The position numbers and the translations under genes are program-made. This document shows positions 15,331 to 23,931 of a DNA stretch of 51,538 bases, piece by piece. Source of the DNA: Clostridia bacterium (GTDB lineage: Bacteria > Bacillota > Clostridia > Oscillospirales > CAG-272). The notes below the pieces were generated by a model. It was given only the letters and a program-made list of their open reading frames with translations, ran no database searches and was not told where the DNA came from. Position 1 is the first letter of the stretch; the number at the start of each line of letters is the position of its first letter. Where the stretch lies: the NCBI GenBank assembly GCA_017462545.1, contig JAFTQX010000034.1:1-51538 (forward strand). The letters run 5' to 3'.

Positions 15331-18006
15331 ATGAAAAAGTTCCTTAGCTTTTTCCTCGTGCTTTGCATGCTCATCTCTGCCGTTCCGGCACTGCTGCTGC
15401 CTGTATTTGCTGAGGATACGGGAGACGATGAGGTAAAGGTACTGGCCGAGTACAGCTTCATCGAAGAATTCGCGCCCGGCATTACCTATACGGTCTCTGA
15501 AAATGAGAAGAACAACCCGATCGGAGGCACCCCCTTCGCGTCGAATGAGGAGTACCTTGAGTGGCTGCTCAGCGACGGTGTATTTGCCGTCGGTCAGGGC
15601 GATAGCAACTGGAAGGTTGGCGAATATGATGTCAAGACCGGTGTGCTTGACCTCTTCAGCCGTCTCGCCTTCGGTACCGGTGATACGGCCGATGGCCACG
15701 ATATGAACTGGGTCGTAACCGAATCGGTTTATGAAAGACTGGCTACCAATTATGTTGAGTCCGGCTCTCCCTCCGGCGGTTCCATTTGGAATGGTAACGG
15801 TATTTGGCACCTGCATGCAGGTAGCAATTGGAAGGCAGAAAACGGCATTATTGAGAAGGCCACTCCCTTGGCTCCCGGCCGTATCACCACCTCCGGCACC
15901 GGCTTCTATTCCGCTATTCAGTACACCGTTGCCGAAAAGGGCACTTACGGTGTGCAGCTTGGTGCTTTCTCTGAGTCTGCCACCAATGGTCACGTGCTTG
16001 CCATTATGGTAAACGGCGAGCCTGTATGGCCGCTTGGCGCACAGAAGACCAACTCCAGAACCTGGTATTCTACCGCAACCGCAACGCTGGATAAGATCAA
16101 CACCGCGCTGATCCCCCTTGCTATCAAGTTGAATGCAGGTGATAAGGTCTCCTTTGTTGTTGGTAACTCCGGTGACGCCGTTGTGATCGAGCCGATCATG
16201 CGCCGTCTGGAGGGTATGCCGATCTATGTATCCCTGTCGGATCCCAATGGTCCTAATACCGCTTCCTACAAGGTCGCTCCCAACTCTACCTTCGTTATCC
16301 CCACTTACCAGGGTGATAACATCTTCTTCGGTTGGGATTCCAATGGTGATGGTGCGGTTGATTACGGCGATGGCGCCGAGATCGCCGTAGGCGAGGACGG
16401 CATTACGCTGAACGCTGTGATCCTCGAGCCCTCCAAGTTCTATGACGAAAAGCCCTACTGGGATGAAACCGCACAGGAGGTTGTATTCCCCGGTGACTGG
16501 TCTCTCGGCGTATGGGATAAGACCACGGGTGAGTACCTGCCTGTTCAGTACCACAACAAGCCCTTCATTACTCCTGTACAGGGCGGTCCTTGGAACACCA
16601 CCGGCGGCGGTATGTATGATACCGAGCGTCCCGGCGTTATCGTTTCTACCGGCACCCTGGATTATGAGGGTGGCTACACCGGTGATAAGGAAGAGGGTAA
16701 CTACATTACTGCTATTCAGTACACCGCTGCTTATAACGGCACCGTTTCTCTGGATTTTGAGCAGTTTATCATCAAGCGTGAGCTGAACACCTCCGAGGCA
16801 AGCGAGCCCGCTCCGATTCAGGCCGGCTTTGCCGTTTATGTAGACGGCGAAAAGGTATGGCCTGAAGGCGAAAATGAATACTACTGGTTCTCCAGCGCCG
16901 ATGTTCTTGCAGAGTCGGAAAACGGCGGTATCTTTGATGGTCTGTCCGGTCAGTGCGACTTCTTGACTGAGATGACCAAGGCCGGTACTTGGCCCTTCCC
17001 GCTGCAGATCGAGGATGTTTCTCTTGGCTCTGTGATCGATATCCGTGCGGTACGCGGCAACCCCTACAACTGGGGCTTCTATCTTCGTCCTACTGCTACC
17101 TTTACCGCACTGGACGAGACGCCTACCGTTTCTCACACCTCTGTTGATATCGCAGAGGACTTCACCCTGAATATTTACGCCAATGTTCTTGGTATTGAGG
17201 AAGGCTCCGGTGTTGGCATGGAGTACTGGACCAGCAATCCGTCCGCGGCTGCGCTGATGAACGGCGGTAAGAAGCTGGAGCTGATTGCCGAGGAGAATGG
17301 TCTTTACAAGTTTGCTTATGCCGGCCTGACCGCAAAGCAGATGACCGATACCATCTATGTGCGCGCTTACACCACCGATAAGGAAACCGGTGAAGAGAAG
17401 GCATACGGTACGGTTGAGGCTGTCAGCATTCAGCAGTATGCAATGGCCGCTATGGGTCAGAATGCAACGCTGGATAACCTGCTGATCGCTATGCTGAACT
17501 ACGGCTCTGAGGCACAGACGCTCTTTGGTTATAAGACCGACAATCGTGCAAATGCTCTTCTTGATAAGGATCAGAGAGCACAAAGCGCCGATGTAAGCGC
17601 GCTGGTTGATTCCTACAGCCAGTCCGGTGAGGACAACAAGATCAAGTATGTCAGCCTGCTGCTGGGTACCGATATCGGTATGAAGTACGTCATTGATGTC
17701 GTAGAGGGCGCAGAGACCTACGAGCTTGAGTATTCCAAGAATGCAGACTTCACCGATTCCACCAAGATCCCCATGACCCTCACGAAGGAAGGTCTGGAGA
17801 TGAAGGCGATCTACAACATCTCCTTCAGCGAGCTGCAGGATGTCTTCTACGTTCGTGTGATCATTGATGGTGAAGAAGGCGCAACGCTGACCTACAGTGT
17901 AGAGTCTTACGTTCTTCGTATCAGCGATGAGTGCAGCGACGGCATGTATAATGCTGCTATGGCTCTGGCTTATCTTGGTCAAGCACTTGAGGCATACAAG
18001 GCTTAA
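15331..18006 (+). CDS. Large secreted protein, family member 1 (891 aa)
   Basis: ATG 15331 follows TTAGGAAGGA and begins a clear signal peptide (MKKFLSFFLVLCMLISAVPA... cleaved near VFA-ED). Layout seen: an N-terminal beta-rich region with repeated ISTSGTGFYSAIQYT/AAYNGT blocks; a DSNGDGAVD loop (about 338-346) resembling a calcium-binding dockerin/EF-hand loop; a second copy of the beta block (SLGVWDKTTGEYLPV ... GGPWNTTGGGMYD, about 390-430); and a C-terminal module from about 605 to the end (FTLNIYANVLGIEEG ... MLNYGSEAQTLFGY ... ESYVLRISDE). There is no sortase motif, membrane anchor or catalytic signature, so it is likely released or bound non-covalently. A 46-aa peptide gene follows 17 bases later. 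Function unknown. Confidence 0.85.
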   Translation: MKKFLSFFLVLCMLISAVPALLLPVFAEDTGDDEVKVLAEYSFIEEFAPGITYTVSENEKNNPIGGTPFASNEEYLEWLLSDGVFAVGQGDSNWKVGEYDVKTGVLDLFSRLAFGTGDTADGHDMNWVVTESVYERLATNYVESGSPSGGSIWNGNGIWHLHAGSNWKAENGIIEKATPLAPGRITTSGTGFYSAIQYTVAEKGTYGVQLGAFSESATNGHVLAIMVNGEPVWPLGAQKTNSRTWYSTATATLDKINTALIPLAIKLNAGDKVSFVVGNSGDAVVIEPIMRRLEGMPIYVSLSDPNGPNTASYKVAPNSTFVIPTYQGDNIFFGWDSNGDGAVDYGDGAEIAVGEDGITLNAVILEPSKFYDEKPYWDETAQEVVFPGDWSLGVWDKTTGEYLPVQYHNKPFITPVQGGPWNTTGGGMYDTERPGVIVSTGTLDYEGGYTGDKEEGNYITAIQYTAAYNGTVSLDFEQFIIKRELNTSEASEPAPIQAGFAVYVDGEKVWPEGENEYYWFSSADVLAESENGGIFDGLSGQCDFLTEMTKAGTWPFPLQIEDVSLGSVIDIRAVRGNPYNWGFYLRPTATFTALDETPTVSHTSVDIAEDFTLNIYANVLGIEEGSGVGMEYWTSNPSAAALMNGGKKLELIAEENGLYKFAYAGLTAKQMTDTIYVRAYTTDKETGEEKAYGTVEAVSIQQYAMAAMGQNATLDNLLIAMLNYGSEAQTLFGYKTDNRANALLDKDQRAQSADVSALVDSYSQSGEDNKIKYVSLLLGTDIGMKYVIDVVEGAETYELEYSKNADFTDSTKIPMTLTKEGLEMKAIYNISFSELQDVFYVRVIIDGEEGATLTYSVESYVLRISDECSDGMYNAAMALAYLGQALEAYKA

Positions 18007-18023
18007 GAAAGGGGTATAACAAC

Positions 18024-18164
18024 ATGAAAAAGTATGAAAGACCCGAATGGGCTATGGCCGCATTCGATATGATGGATGTTTTGATGGCATCCGATGAAAA
18101 CGAGACGGATAAGGACTATGTAGACAACGAGAGCATCGTTGTAGAAAACATCGCTAATATCTGA
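18024..18164 (+). CDS. 46-aa peptide, copy 1 of a paralogous pair
   Basis: A short ORF with a good start: GAAAGGGG at 18006-18013 is 10 bases before ATG 18024. The product begins MKKYERPEWAMAAFD and contains DVLMASDENETDK at 18-30, then YVDNESIVVENIANI. It has no signal peptide and no membrane segment and is strongly acidic in its C-terminal half. A second gene at 23686 encodes a peptide of identical length with all of residues 18-30 conserved, and its codons there are almost the same. It is cotranscribed with the large secreted protein and followed by a strong terminator. The MKxYExP...DVLxxS layout resembles unnamed short proteins common in gut Clostridia (recall, not checked); a precursor peptide or small adaptor is possible. 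Confidence 0.78.
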   Translation: MKKYERPEWAMAAFDMMDVLMASDENETDKDYVDNESIVVENIANI

Positions 18165-18171
18165 ACTCCCA

Positions 18172-18203
18172 AGAGAGCCAAGCGGCATGCCGCTTGGCTC
18201 TCT
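18172..18203 (+). terminator. Terminator of the first secreted-protein/peptide operon
   Basis: A 32-bp perfect palindrome (AGAGAGCCAAGCGGCA and its complement), ending in TTTTTT. Confidence 0.92.
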
Positions 18204-18214
18204 TTTTTCCTGTA

Positions 18215-18287
18215 CAAGTTGAACAAATCAGAGTGCCGATTTCTGTTGAAAATGCGACTTGACTTTTTCCCCGAAAGATGATATGCT
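18215..18287 (+). promoter_or_regulatory. Promoter and conserved upstream element of family member 2
   Basis: The core promoter is TTGACT 18259-18264, 17-bp spacer, TATGCT 18282-18287 with an upstream TG. The bases before it (TGTACAAGTTGAACAAA near 18213-18229 and AAAATGCGACTTGACTT near 18250-18265) recur almost unchanged upstream of family member 3 at 21019-21073. Either a duplicated promoter or a shared regulator site explains this. Confidence 0.7.
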
Positions 18288-18326
18288 ATGACTGGTATAT
18301 AACATTTTTTTAAAAGGAGAAAACTC

Positions 18327-20822
18327 ATGAAAAAACGCATTTTCAGCTTGTTTCTTGCTTGCGTGATGCTCCTTTCCGCAGTGCCGGTGCTCTTTCTTGT
18401 CAGCGGCGCAGAGGAAGGGGAGGTCTCGTTTACCTCGTCCTTCTGGGAGGAGGCACAGGCCGGCAAGATCACCTATGATGCCGAGGCAGGCACCGTTACC
18501 TATGGTGGCGCTTGGCAGGCCGCCTTCTACATGCAAAGCGGCACTACCTACACCCCTGTTCCGCTTTCCCACCTCGATCCTACCATGCGATACGGCAATG
18601 TGGCGGTTACCGAGCCGTGCCACAGTTCCTTGCTGGAGCATCCCACTTGGGATCTTTTCTACTGGGGCTCTCCGAATGGTTCGGATGCTATGAGATTGAA
18701 TGATTATGCCATCGTTTTTGGTAATGAAAACTGCATCCCGCTATACTTGTATACCGTAACAGAAGAGGGCGAGTTTGACATCTCTGTTGAGATCGAAAAC
18801 TTCATCACACCGGAGGCCGGTCGTGAATACTTCTTCTCCATCATGGTCAACGAGCAGATGATCTGGCCCGTTTACGGCGCATCCTTCGCCTATACCAGCG
18901 CTCGCGATTTGTTTACAGATGAAGAGGGGGCGTGGTATCATGTAACAAGCGAAACAACGGCAGAGACCTTGAACGAGGCACTGCAGACGCTGCGCATGAC
19001 CGCCGGTAAGGGTGACCGTATTGAATTCTGCTACCGCTATGGTGCTGCATCTTATTCAAAGGATCCCTTCGCCTCCGCTATGCCGAAGATCACGGCAAAG
19101 CCTGCCAGCGGTGAAAAGATCCACTATGCCATTGTGCAGCAGGATGGCAAGATCACAAGTGCAAAGCCGATTGAAAACAATCTCTTCGTTTTCCCCGAAT
19201 ATACCGGTGAGGCGACCTTTATCGGTTGGGACATCAATGGCGATGGCATGGTTGATGCCTTCCCCGGCGCGACGCTTGATGTGTCCGGTTATTCAAACGA
19301 GGTGCTGACGGTTACCTCTATTTCAGTAGGTATTTCCCGTTGGTTTGATAATTTCCCCGTCATCGATGATGTTGGCATTCCCACCTATGTAGGCGGTTGG
19401 CAGACTGGTGCTTTTAACAAGAGTGAGGGTCTCTTCTATCCTTATGGCGGTGCCAGAGACAAGTTCGGCATCCACAGCATCAACGATTCTCCTTGGGGCG
19501 GCACCGGTGGTGGCCTATATTGTGTTGGCAGCCGCGGTCAGGTTGCGCTTTCCGGCTGTACGGCTGAGGGGGATTTCCTTGGCGAGATTAACTATACCGC
19601 CGGCTATAACGGTATCATCGAATTTGGTCTTGACCAGATGATTTTGGAGCGCGAGGGCGGTTCAGGCGAGGATTACATTGCTTATGATTTCGCCGTTTAC
19701 AAAAATGGCGAGAAAATCTGGCCTGCTGATAGCGAGTGGTTCCATGCCTCAAGTGCGGAGACCAATTCTACCGGATCCGGCACATATGACGCGTTGGCTG
19801 ATTTCTATGCAGCAGGCTTCCCGCTCACCATTGAGGTGGAGAAGGATGATGTGATCGCACTTCGTACGCAGCAGAGCAACAGCATTACCTGGATGCTGCA
19901 TCCGAAGCCTACGGTAACCTATACCACACTTTCTGAAACACCCATGGCAGCGAAGGCAGATATTACAATTTCCGAGGATCTTGGCTTTAATTTCTATGTT
20001 TGCGTGGTTAACGCGCGTGAGGACGTAGAGGTAGGCTTGGAGTATTGGACGTCTAAGCCGAATGAAACCCTGCTGATGAGAGGCGGCACCCCGCTGGATG
20101 GCACATATGACGACAAAACCGGCTTCTATAAGTTCACCTATGACGGCATTTCTGCCAAGAAGATGGCTGACCTGATTTATGTTCGTCCGTACTCCTATGT
20201 AGGCGAAGATATCATTTACGGCGCTGTAGCTGAATTCAGCGTGCAGAAATATGCAGATGCTGCCTTTGGCCAGTCGGATACCTTGGATAAGCTGCTTGGT
20301 GCGTTGCTGACCTACGGTGCCCAGACACAGGTGCTCTTTGGCTATAACAACGCAACCGAAAAGCTGGCTAATACAAATGTGCCCGTTGCGCTTCGTCCCA
20401 GCACCTTTAATGACAATCTGAACAATGTATACGCGCAGGGTGAAGGGGAAAATCCCATTACCGGTGCCAGCCTGCTGTTGAACAATCGCCTGGGCTTTAA
20501 GTTCGTGGTTGAGGATGTAGAGGGGGCGGAGAGCTATGTGCTTGAATATGCCGAGTCGGCCGATTTTGCCGATTCGAAAACGGTGGATATGGTTGCCACC
20601 AAGACCGAGGCACAGCATAAGGCATCCTTCGATATCAGCTTTGCCGAGCTTGGCAAGACCTTCTATGTGCGTGCTGTCATCGACGGTGAGGCCGGTGCCA
20701 CGCTGACCTACAGCTTTGAGAGCTATTTTGATCGTGTCCAGGATGATTGCGATTTTGGTCTTTACTATGCGCTTTCTGCACTGGCAACCTATGAGCGCGC
20801 ATTGGCGGAGTATCTCGGGTAA
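18327..20822 (+). CDS. Large secreted protein, family member 2 (831 aa)
   Basis: A signal peptide (MKKRIFSLFLACVMLLSAVP... cleaved near SGA-EE) opens the protein; RBS AAAAGGAGA. It shares its whole layout with member 3 (21145), including VSFTSSFWEEAQAGKITYD, the repeated GGAWQAAFYMQSG/GGWQTGAFNKSEG blocks (about 50 and 355), the DINGDGMVD loop (about 308-316), GEDYIAYDFAVYKNGEKIWP, and the C-terminal module from about 545 (LGFNFYVCVVNARED ... YWTSKPNETLL ... LLTYGAQTQVLFGYN ... FKFVVEDVEGAESYVLEYA ... SYFDRVQDDC). There is no anchor or catalytic motif. Instead of an intact 46-aa peptide gene, a decayed copy follows. Confidence 0.85.
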   Translation: MKKRIFSLFLACVMLLSAVPVLFLVSGAEEGEVSFTSSFWEEAQAGKITYDAEAGTVTYGGAWQAAFYMQSGTTYTPVPLSHLDPTMRYGNVAVTEPCHSSLLEHPTWDLFYWGSPNGSDAMRLNDYAIVFGNENCIPLYLYTVTEEGEFDISVEIENFITPEAGREYFFSIMVNEQMIWPVYGASFAYTSARDLFTDEEGAWYHVTSETTAETLNEALQTLRMTAGKGDRIEFCYRYGAASYSKDPFASAMPKITAKPASGEKIHYAIVQQDGKITSAKPIENNLFVFPEYTGEATFIGWDINGDGMVDAFPGATLDVSGYSNEVLTVTSISVGISRWFDNFPVIDDVGIPTYVGGWQTGAFNKSEGLFYPYGGARDKFGIHSINDSPWGGTGGGLYCVGSRGQVALSGCTAEGDFLGEINYTAGYNGIIEFGLDQMILEREGGSGEDYIAYDFAVYKNGEKIWPADSEWFHASSAETNSTGSGTYDALADFYAAGFPLTIEVEKDDVIALRTQQSNSITWMLHPKPTVTYTTLSETPMAAKADITISEDLGFNFYVCVVNAREDVEVGLEYWTSKPNETLLMRGGTPLDGTYDDKTGFYKFTYDGISAKKMADLIYVRPYSYVGEDIIYGAVAEFSVQKYADAAFGQSDTLDKLLGALLTYGAQTQVLFGYNNATEKLANTNVPVALRPSTFNDNLNNVYAQGEGENPITGASLLLNNRLGFKFVVEDVEGAESYVLEYAESADFADSKTVDMVATKTEAQHKASFDISFAELGKTFYVRAVIDGEAGATLTYSFESYFDRVQDDCDFGLYYALSALATYERALAEYLG

Positions 20823-20885
20823 GAAGGGATCATCCCCCCCTAGAATCATAGGAAAGAGCCGAATGGGCAAGCTTTGATCACTATA
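20823..20885 (+). pseudogene. Decayed copy of the 46-aa peptide gene
   Basis: After the stop of family member 2 the sequence still starts TAAGAAGGG, like the other two operons. Bases 20851-20868 (GGAAAGAGCCGAATGGGC) match 16 of 18 bases of copy 1 at 18034-18051, which encode ERPEWA. The start codon is replaced by CTAGAATCAT, and similarity fades after 20885, before the conserved DVLMASDENETDK segment. The part left is therefore non-coding. Confidence 0.65.
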
Positions 20886-20912
20886 TTAAAACCGTTCGGC
20901 AACAACCAAATG

Positions 20913-20943
20913 CGCCACCGCAAGCAATTTGCTTGCGGTGGCG
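20913..20943 (+). terminator. Terminator after family member 2
   Basis: CGCCACCGCAAGC, five-base loop, GCTTGCGGTGGCG, then six T. A second GC-rich hairpin without a T run lies at 20989-21007. Confidence 0.9.
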
Positions 20944-21018
20944 TTTTTTGCATTTACAAACCTGACAGTAGAGAGACTCGCTCCAAAGCCACCGGCACGG
21001 CCGGTGGTCGTGTCTTCT

Positions 21019-21095
21019 TGTACAAATTGAACAAAAGCGGCAGAAAAAAACTGTCCAAAATGCGACTTGACTTCTAAAAGAAAAAATGGTATTCT
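21019..21095 (+). promoter_or_regulatory. Promoter and conserved upstream element of family member 3
   Basis: TTGACT 21067-21072, 17-bp spacer, TATTCT 21090-21095 preceded by TGG (extended -10). The upstream sequence repeats that of family member 2: TTGTACAAATTGAACAAA, then AAAATGCGACTTGACTT. Confidence 0.7.
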
Positions 21096-21144
21096 ATTGT
21101 CGAGGGATACTTCCCTGCAACGATTTTTTAGAAGGAGTACATTC

Positions 21145-23667
21145 ATGAAAACACGCATTTTCAGCTTGATCCTTGCTTGTATCATGCTTCTGTCCGTTGT
21201 GCCGGCTCTGTTTTTGGTAGCAGGCGCAGAGGGGGAGGCTGAGGTTGCATTTACCTCGTCTTTCTATGAAGAGGCACAGGCAGGCAAAATCACCTATGAC
21301 GCCGAGGCACAGACCGTTGCCTATGGCGGCGCATGGCAGGCAGCCATTTTGGCTCCCGGCAACTATGCTCCCATCATTCTTGATCGAATGAACCCCCGTA
21401 TGGAGGGTGACGATGCCGAGGGATATTGGGCAATCACGCCTACTGCTAATGAGGGCATCAACGCGAACGGCTGGTCGCAGTGGTGGTGGGGCTCTCTTCC
21501 CGGCGCGGGACTTATGAACCTGGAGACCTATACCATTGGTTTTTCTAACCCGCAGGGCATTTCTACCTATGTGTATACGGTGACGGAGGAGGGCGAATTT
21601 GACATCTCGATGGAGATTGACAATTTTGTTGCTCCTGTTGATGAGAATAACCAGTTCTTTATGTCCATTATGGTCAACGAGAAGATGGTATGGCCGTCCT
21701 ATGGCGGTACCTATCGTTATGCTATTACTCCGGATAGCTCCGGTAATGTGGCGCAAACCATATTTCAAGGAGACGGCAACTGGTATAAGGTAACCCCCGA
21801 AACAACGATAGAGACCTTGAATGAGGCACTTTCTTCTCTTTCTGCAAGAGTAAAGGAAGGCGATCGTATTGAGGTTTGCTACCGTTTGGCTCCGTATACC
21901 ACCTATGTGCATGCCGAGGCGACCGCTATGCCTAAGATCACGGGTACGGTTGCTACCGGTGAGCGCGCGATACAGTACCTTGCCATTTGCGAAAACGGTG
22001 AGGTGCTCAGCACCAGCAAGATCGAGGGTGGCGCTGTTGTGCTGCCGGAATACACCGGCACACAGCTGTTCCGTGGCTGGGATGTCAACGGCGACGGTGT
22101 CGCTGACATTCGCGCAGGCGCGACGCTGGATGCAACAACCTTTGATGCGGATATCATTTACGCGAATGCTGTAACGGTTGGTACCACAAAATGGGCTGAT
22201 CATATTCCCACGTTGGATGCCAACAACATGCCGATCTTTACCGGCAACTGGCAGACCGGTGTGTTTGATACCTCCACCGGCACATTTGCTTTGTTTGGTG
22301 CCGAGGCAGATGCTTACCGTATTATTACAACAAGTGGCTCTGTATGGGGTGGTGCAGGCGGTGGTCTTTATGTGGATAATGGTAAGATTGCTTTCTCCGG
22401 TTGCACGGCAGAGGACAGTTTTATGAACGAGATCAACTATACCGCCGAATACAGTGGTAATGTCCAGTTTGATTTGGATAAGCTGGTTCTGCGCCGCGAG
22501 GGGGCAAAGGCAGAGGACTATATTTCCTTCAACTTTGCTGTATATGTGAATGACGAGAAGGTTTGGCCTGCGGATGCTGATATGTTCAACATCACCAGCC
22601 CCAATATGTATAGCGATGCTACCTGCGACTATGATGGCCTGGCTGATATCAAGGCCGGCGGCTTCCCGCTTTCGATGACGCTGGAGAAGGGCGATGTTGT
22701 TTCTCTGCGTACCCAGCTGGGGAACGCCAACAACTGGATGGCGTATATTCATCCTACCGTTACCTATCAGACATTGAATGAAACGCCCCTTGCCGTGAGT
22801 GCTGACGTGACGATTGGCACTGACCTTGGTCTCAACTTCTATGTAGAGATCGTGGCTCCTCGTGAGGGCGTACAGGCCGGTCTTGAGTACTGGACCAACA
22901 AGCCGAGCTCTGCACAGATCCTGCGCGGCGGCACGCCGCTTGAGGGCATCTATGATGAGACCACCGGCTTCTACAAGTTCACCTATGGGGACCTGTCTGC
23001 CAAGGAGATGACAAAGCTGATCTACGTCCGCCCCTACTCATATGTGGGTGAGGAGGATATCATCTATGGAGATATCGTTCCCTTCAGCATTCAGATGTAT
23101 GCTGACAAGGCGTTCGGTCGCTCTGCCAAGCTGGATAAGGTGCTGGCTACCATGCTTACCTACGGTGGCAATGCCCAGTCCAACTTTGGTTACGGCATGC
23201 AAAACATGGCCAATGCCAACGTTCCTGCTGATCTGCGTCCCGGCATTTTTAACGGTCTGCTGAATGACGTATATGCACAGGGCGAGGGCGAAAATCCCAT
23301 TACCGGTGCTAGCCTGTTGCTGGACAATCAGCTCGGCTTTAAGTTCACCATCGGCAATATCGAAGGGGCAGAGAAGTATGTTCTCGAGTTTGCCGATAAT
23401 CCTGAATTTACCGATGCTGTCACGGTCGATATGGTTACCACAAAGGAAGGCTTGGAGCAGAAGGCTTCTGTATTTGTTAACCTCAGCGAGCTGGATAAGA
23501 CCTACTATGTTCGCGTTGTAGTAGACGAGGTTCCCGGCGCAACGCTGACCTACAGCATGGAGTCCTATGTTGCTCGCATCAGCAATACCGATTGCTCGGA
23601 GGGGATGTATCAGGTTCTGATTTCTCTTGTGCAGTTCAGCCGCGCAATTGAAGAGTACCTGGCATAA
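21145..23667 (+). CDS. Large secreted protein, family member 3 (840 aa)
   Basis: ATG 21145 follows AGAAGGAG and opens a signal peptide (MKTRIFSLILACIMLLSVVP... cleaved near AGA-EG). It is the close paralogue of member 2: AEVAFTSSFYEEAQAGKITY, GGAWQAAILAPGN, an extra Trp-rich insert (NGWSQWWWGS, about 115-124), the DVNGDGVAD loop (about 315-323), TGNWQTGVFDTSTGTF, EDYISFNFAVYVNDEKVWP, and the C-terminal module from about 565 (LGLNFYVEIVAPREG ... MLTYGGNAQSNFGYG ... FKFTIGNIEGAEKYVLEFA ... SYVARISN). Synonymous divergence from member 2 is substantial, so the duplication is not very recent. A 46-aa peptide gene follows 18 bases later in the same operon. Function unknown. Confidence 0.85.
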   Translation: MKTRIFSLILACIMLLSVVPALFLVAGAEGEAEVAFTSSFYEEAQAGKITYDAEAQTVAYGGAWQAAILAPGNYAPIILDRMNPRMEGDDAEGYWAITPTANEGINANGWSQWWWGSLPGAGLMNLETYTIGFSNPQGISTYVYTVTEEGEFDISMEIDNFVAPVDENNQFFMSIMVNEKMVWPSYGGTYRYAITPDSSGNVAQTIFQGDGNWYKVTPETTIETLNEALSSLSARVKEGDRIEVCYRLAPYTTYVHAEATAMPKITGTVATGERAIQYLAICENGEVLSTSKIEGGAVVLPEYTGTQLFRGWDVNGDGVADIRAGATLDATTFDADIIYANAVTVGTTKWADHIPTLDANNMPIFTGNWQTGVFDTSTGTFALFGAEADAYRIITTSGSVWGGAGGGLYVDNGKIAFSGCTAEDSFMNEINYTAEYSGNVQFDLDKLVLRREGAKAEDYISFNFAVYVNDEKVWPADADMFNITSPNMYSDATCDYDGLADIKAGGFPLSMTLEKGDVVSLRTQLGNANNWMAYIHPTVTYQTLNETPLAVSADVTIGTDLGLNFYVEIVAPREGVQAGLEYWTNKPSSAQILRGGTPLEGIYDETTGFYKFTYGDLSAKEMTKLIYVRPYSYVGEEDIIYGDIVPFSIQMYADKAFGRSAKLDKVLATMLTYGGNAQSNFGYGMQNMANANVPADLRPGIFNGLLNDVYAQGEGENPITGASLLLDNQLGFKFTIGNIEGAEKYVLEFADNPEFTDAVTVDMVTTKEGLEQKASVFVNLSELDKTYYVRVVVDEVPGATLTYSMESYVARISNTDCSEGMYQVLISLVQFSRAIEEYLA

Positions 23668-23685
23668 GAAAGGAGTATATCCGGT

Positions 23686-23826
23686 ATGAAGCCTTATGAA
23701 AGACCCGTTTGGGCGATCGTTTCGTTTGAGCGATGCGATGTTTTGATGGCATCGGATGAAAACGAGACGGATAAGGAGTATGTAGATGGCAACGAGCTCG
23801 TTGTCAACAACATCAACAGTATCTAA
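23686..23826 (+). CDS. 46-aa peptide, copy 2 of a paralogous pair
   Basis: It starts at ATG 23686 behind AAAGGAG. The peptide begins MKPYERPVWAIVSFERC and shares DVLMASDENETDK (18-30) exactly with copy 1. Bases coding for that core differ at only one position, while codons 8-17 have diverged strongly. The one Cys (position 17) is not conserved. It has no signal peptide. Its position directly after family member 3, with a terminator just behind, repeats the arrangement of the first operon. This makes a functional link between peptide and secreted protein likely, but the role is unknown. Confidence 0.78.
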   Translation: MKPYERPVWAIVSFERCDVLMASDENETDKEYVDGNELVVNNINSI

Positions 23827-23833
23827 CGAAAAG

Positions 23834-23854
23834 CCCCGCTGCATAGCAGCGGGG
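23834..23854 (+). terminator. Terminator of the third secreted-protein operon
   Basis: CCCCGCTGC, three-base loop, GCAGCGGGG, then TTCTTTTG. Confidence 0.88.
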
Positions 23855-23931
23855 TTCTTTTGTTCGGAATGTGCGGGAAATAAATTTACATTTTTTGTCG
23901 ATATTTTTCCGTCTTTTCTCTTGTTCGGTTG

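Noticed and set aside
15016-17982. A 988-codon open frame antisense to the first large secreted protein gene
   Set aside because: It has no ribosome site, no recognisable domains and an amino-acid texture typical of the complement of a real gene. The plus strand has a signal peptide, promoter and paralogues.
21094-22752. A 552-codon minus-strand frame opposite family member 3
   Set aside because: Same reasoning: no RBS and no motifs, while the plus strand is clearly coding and has paralogues.
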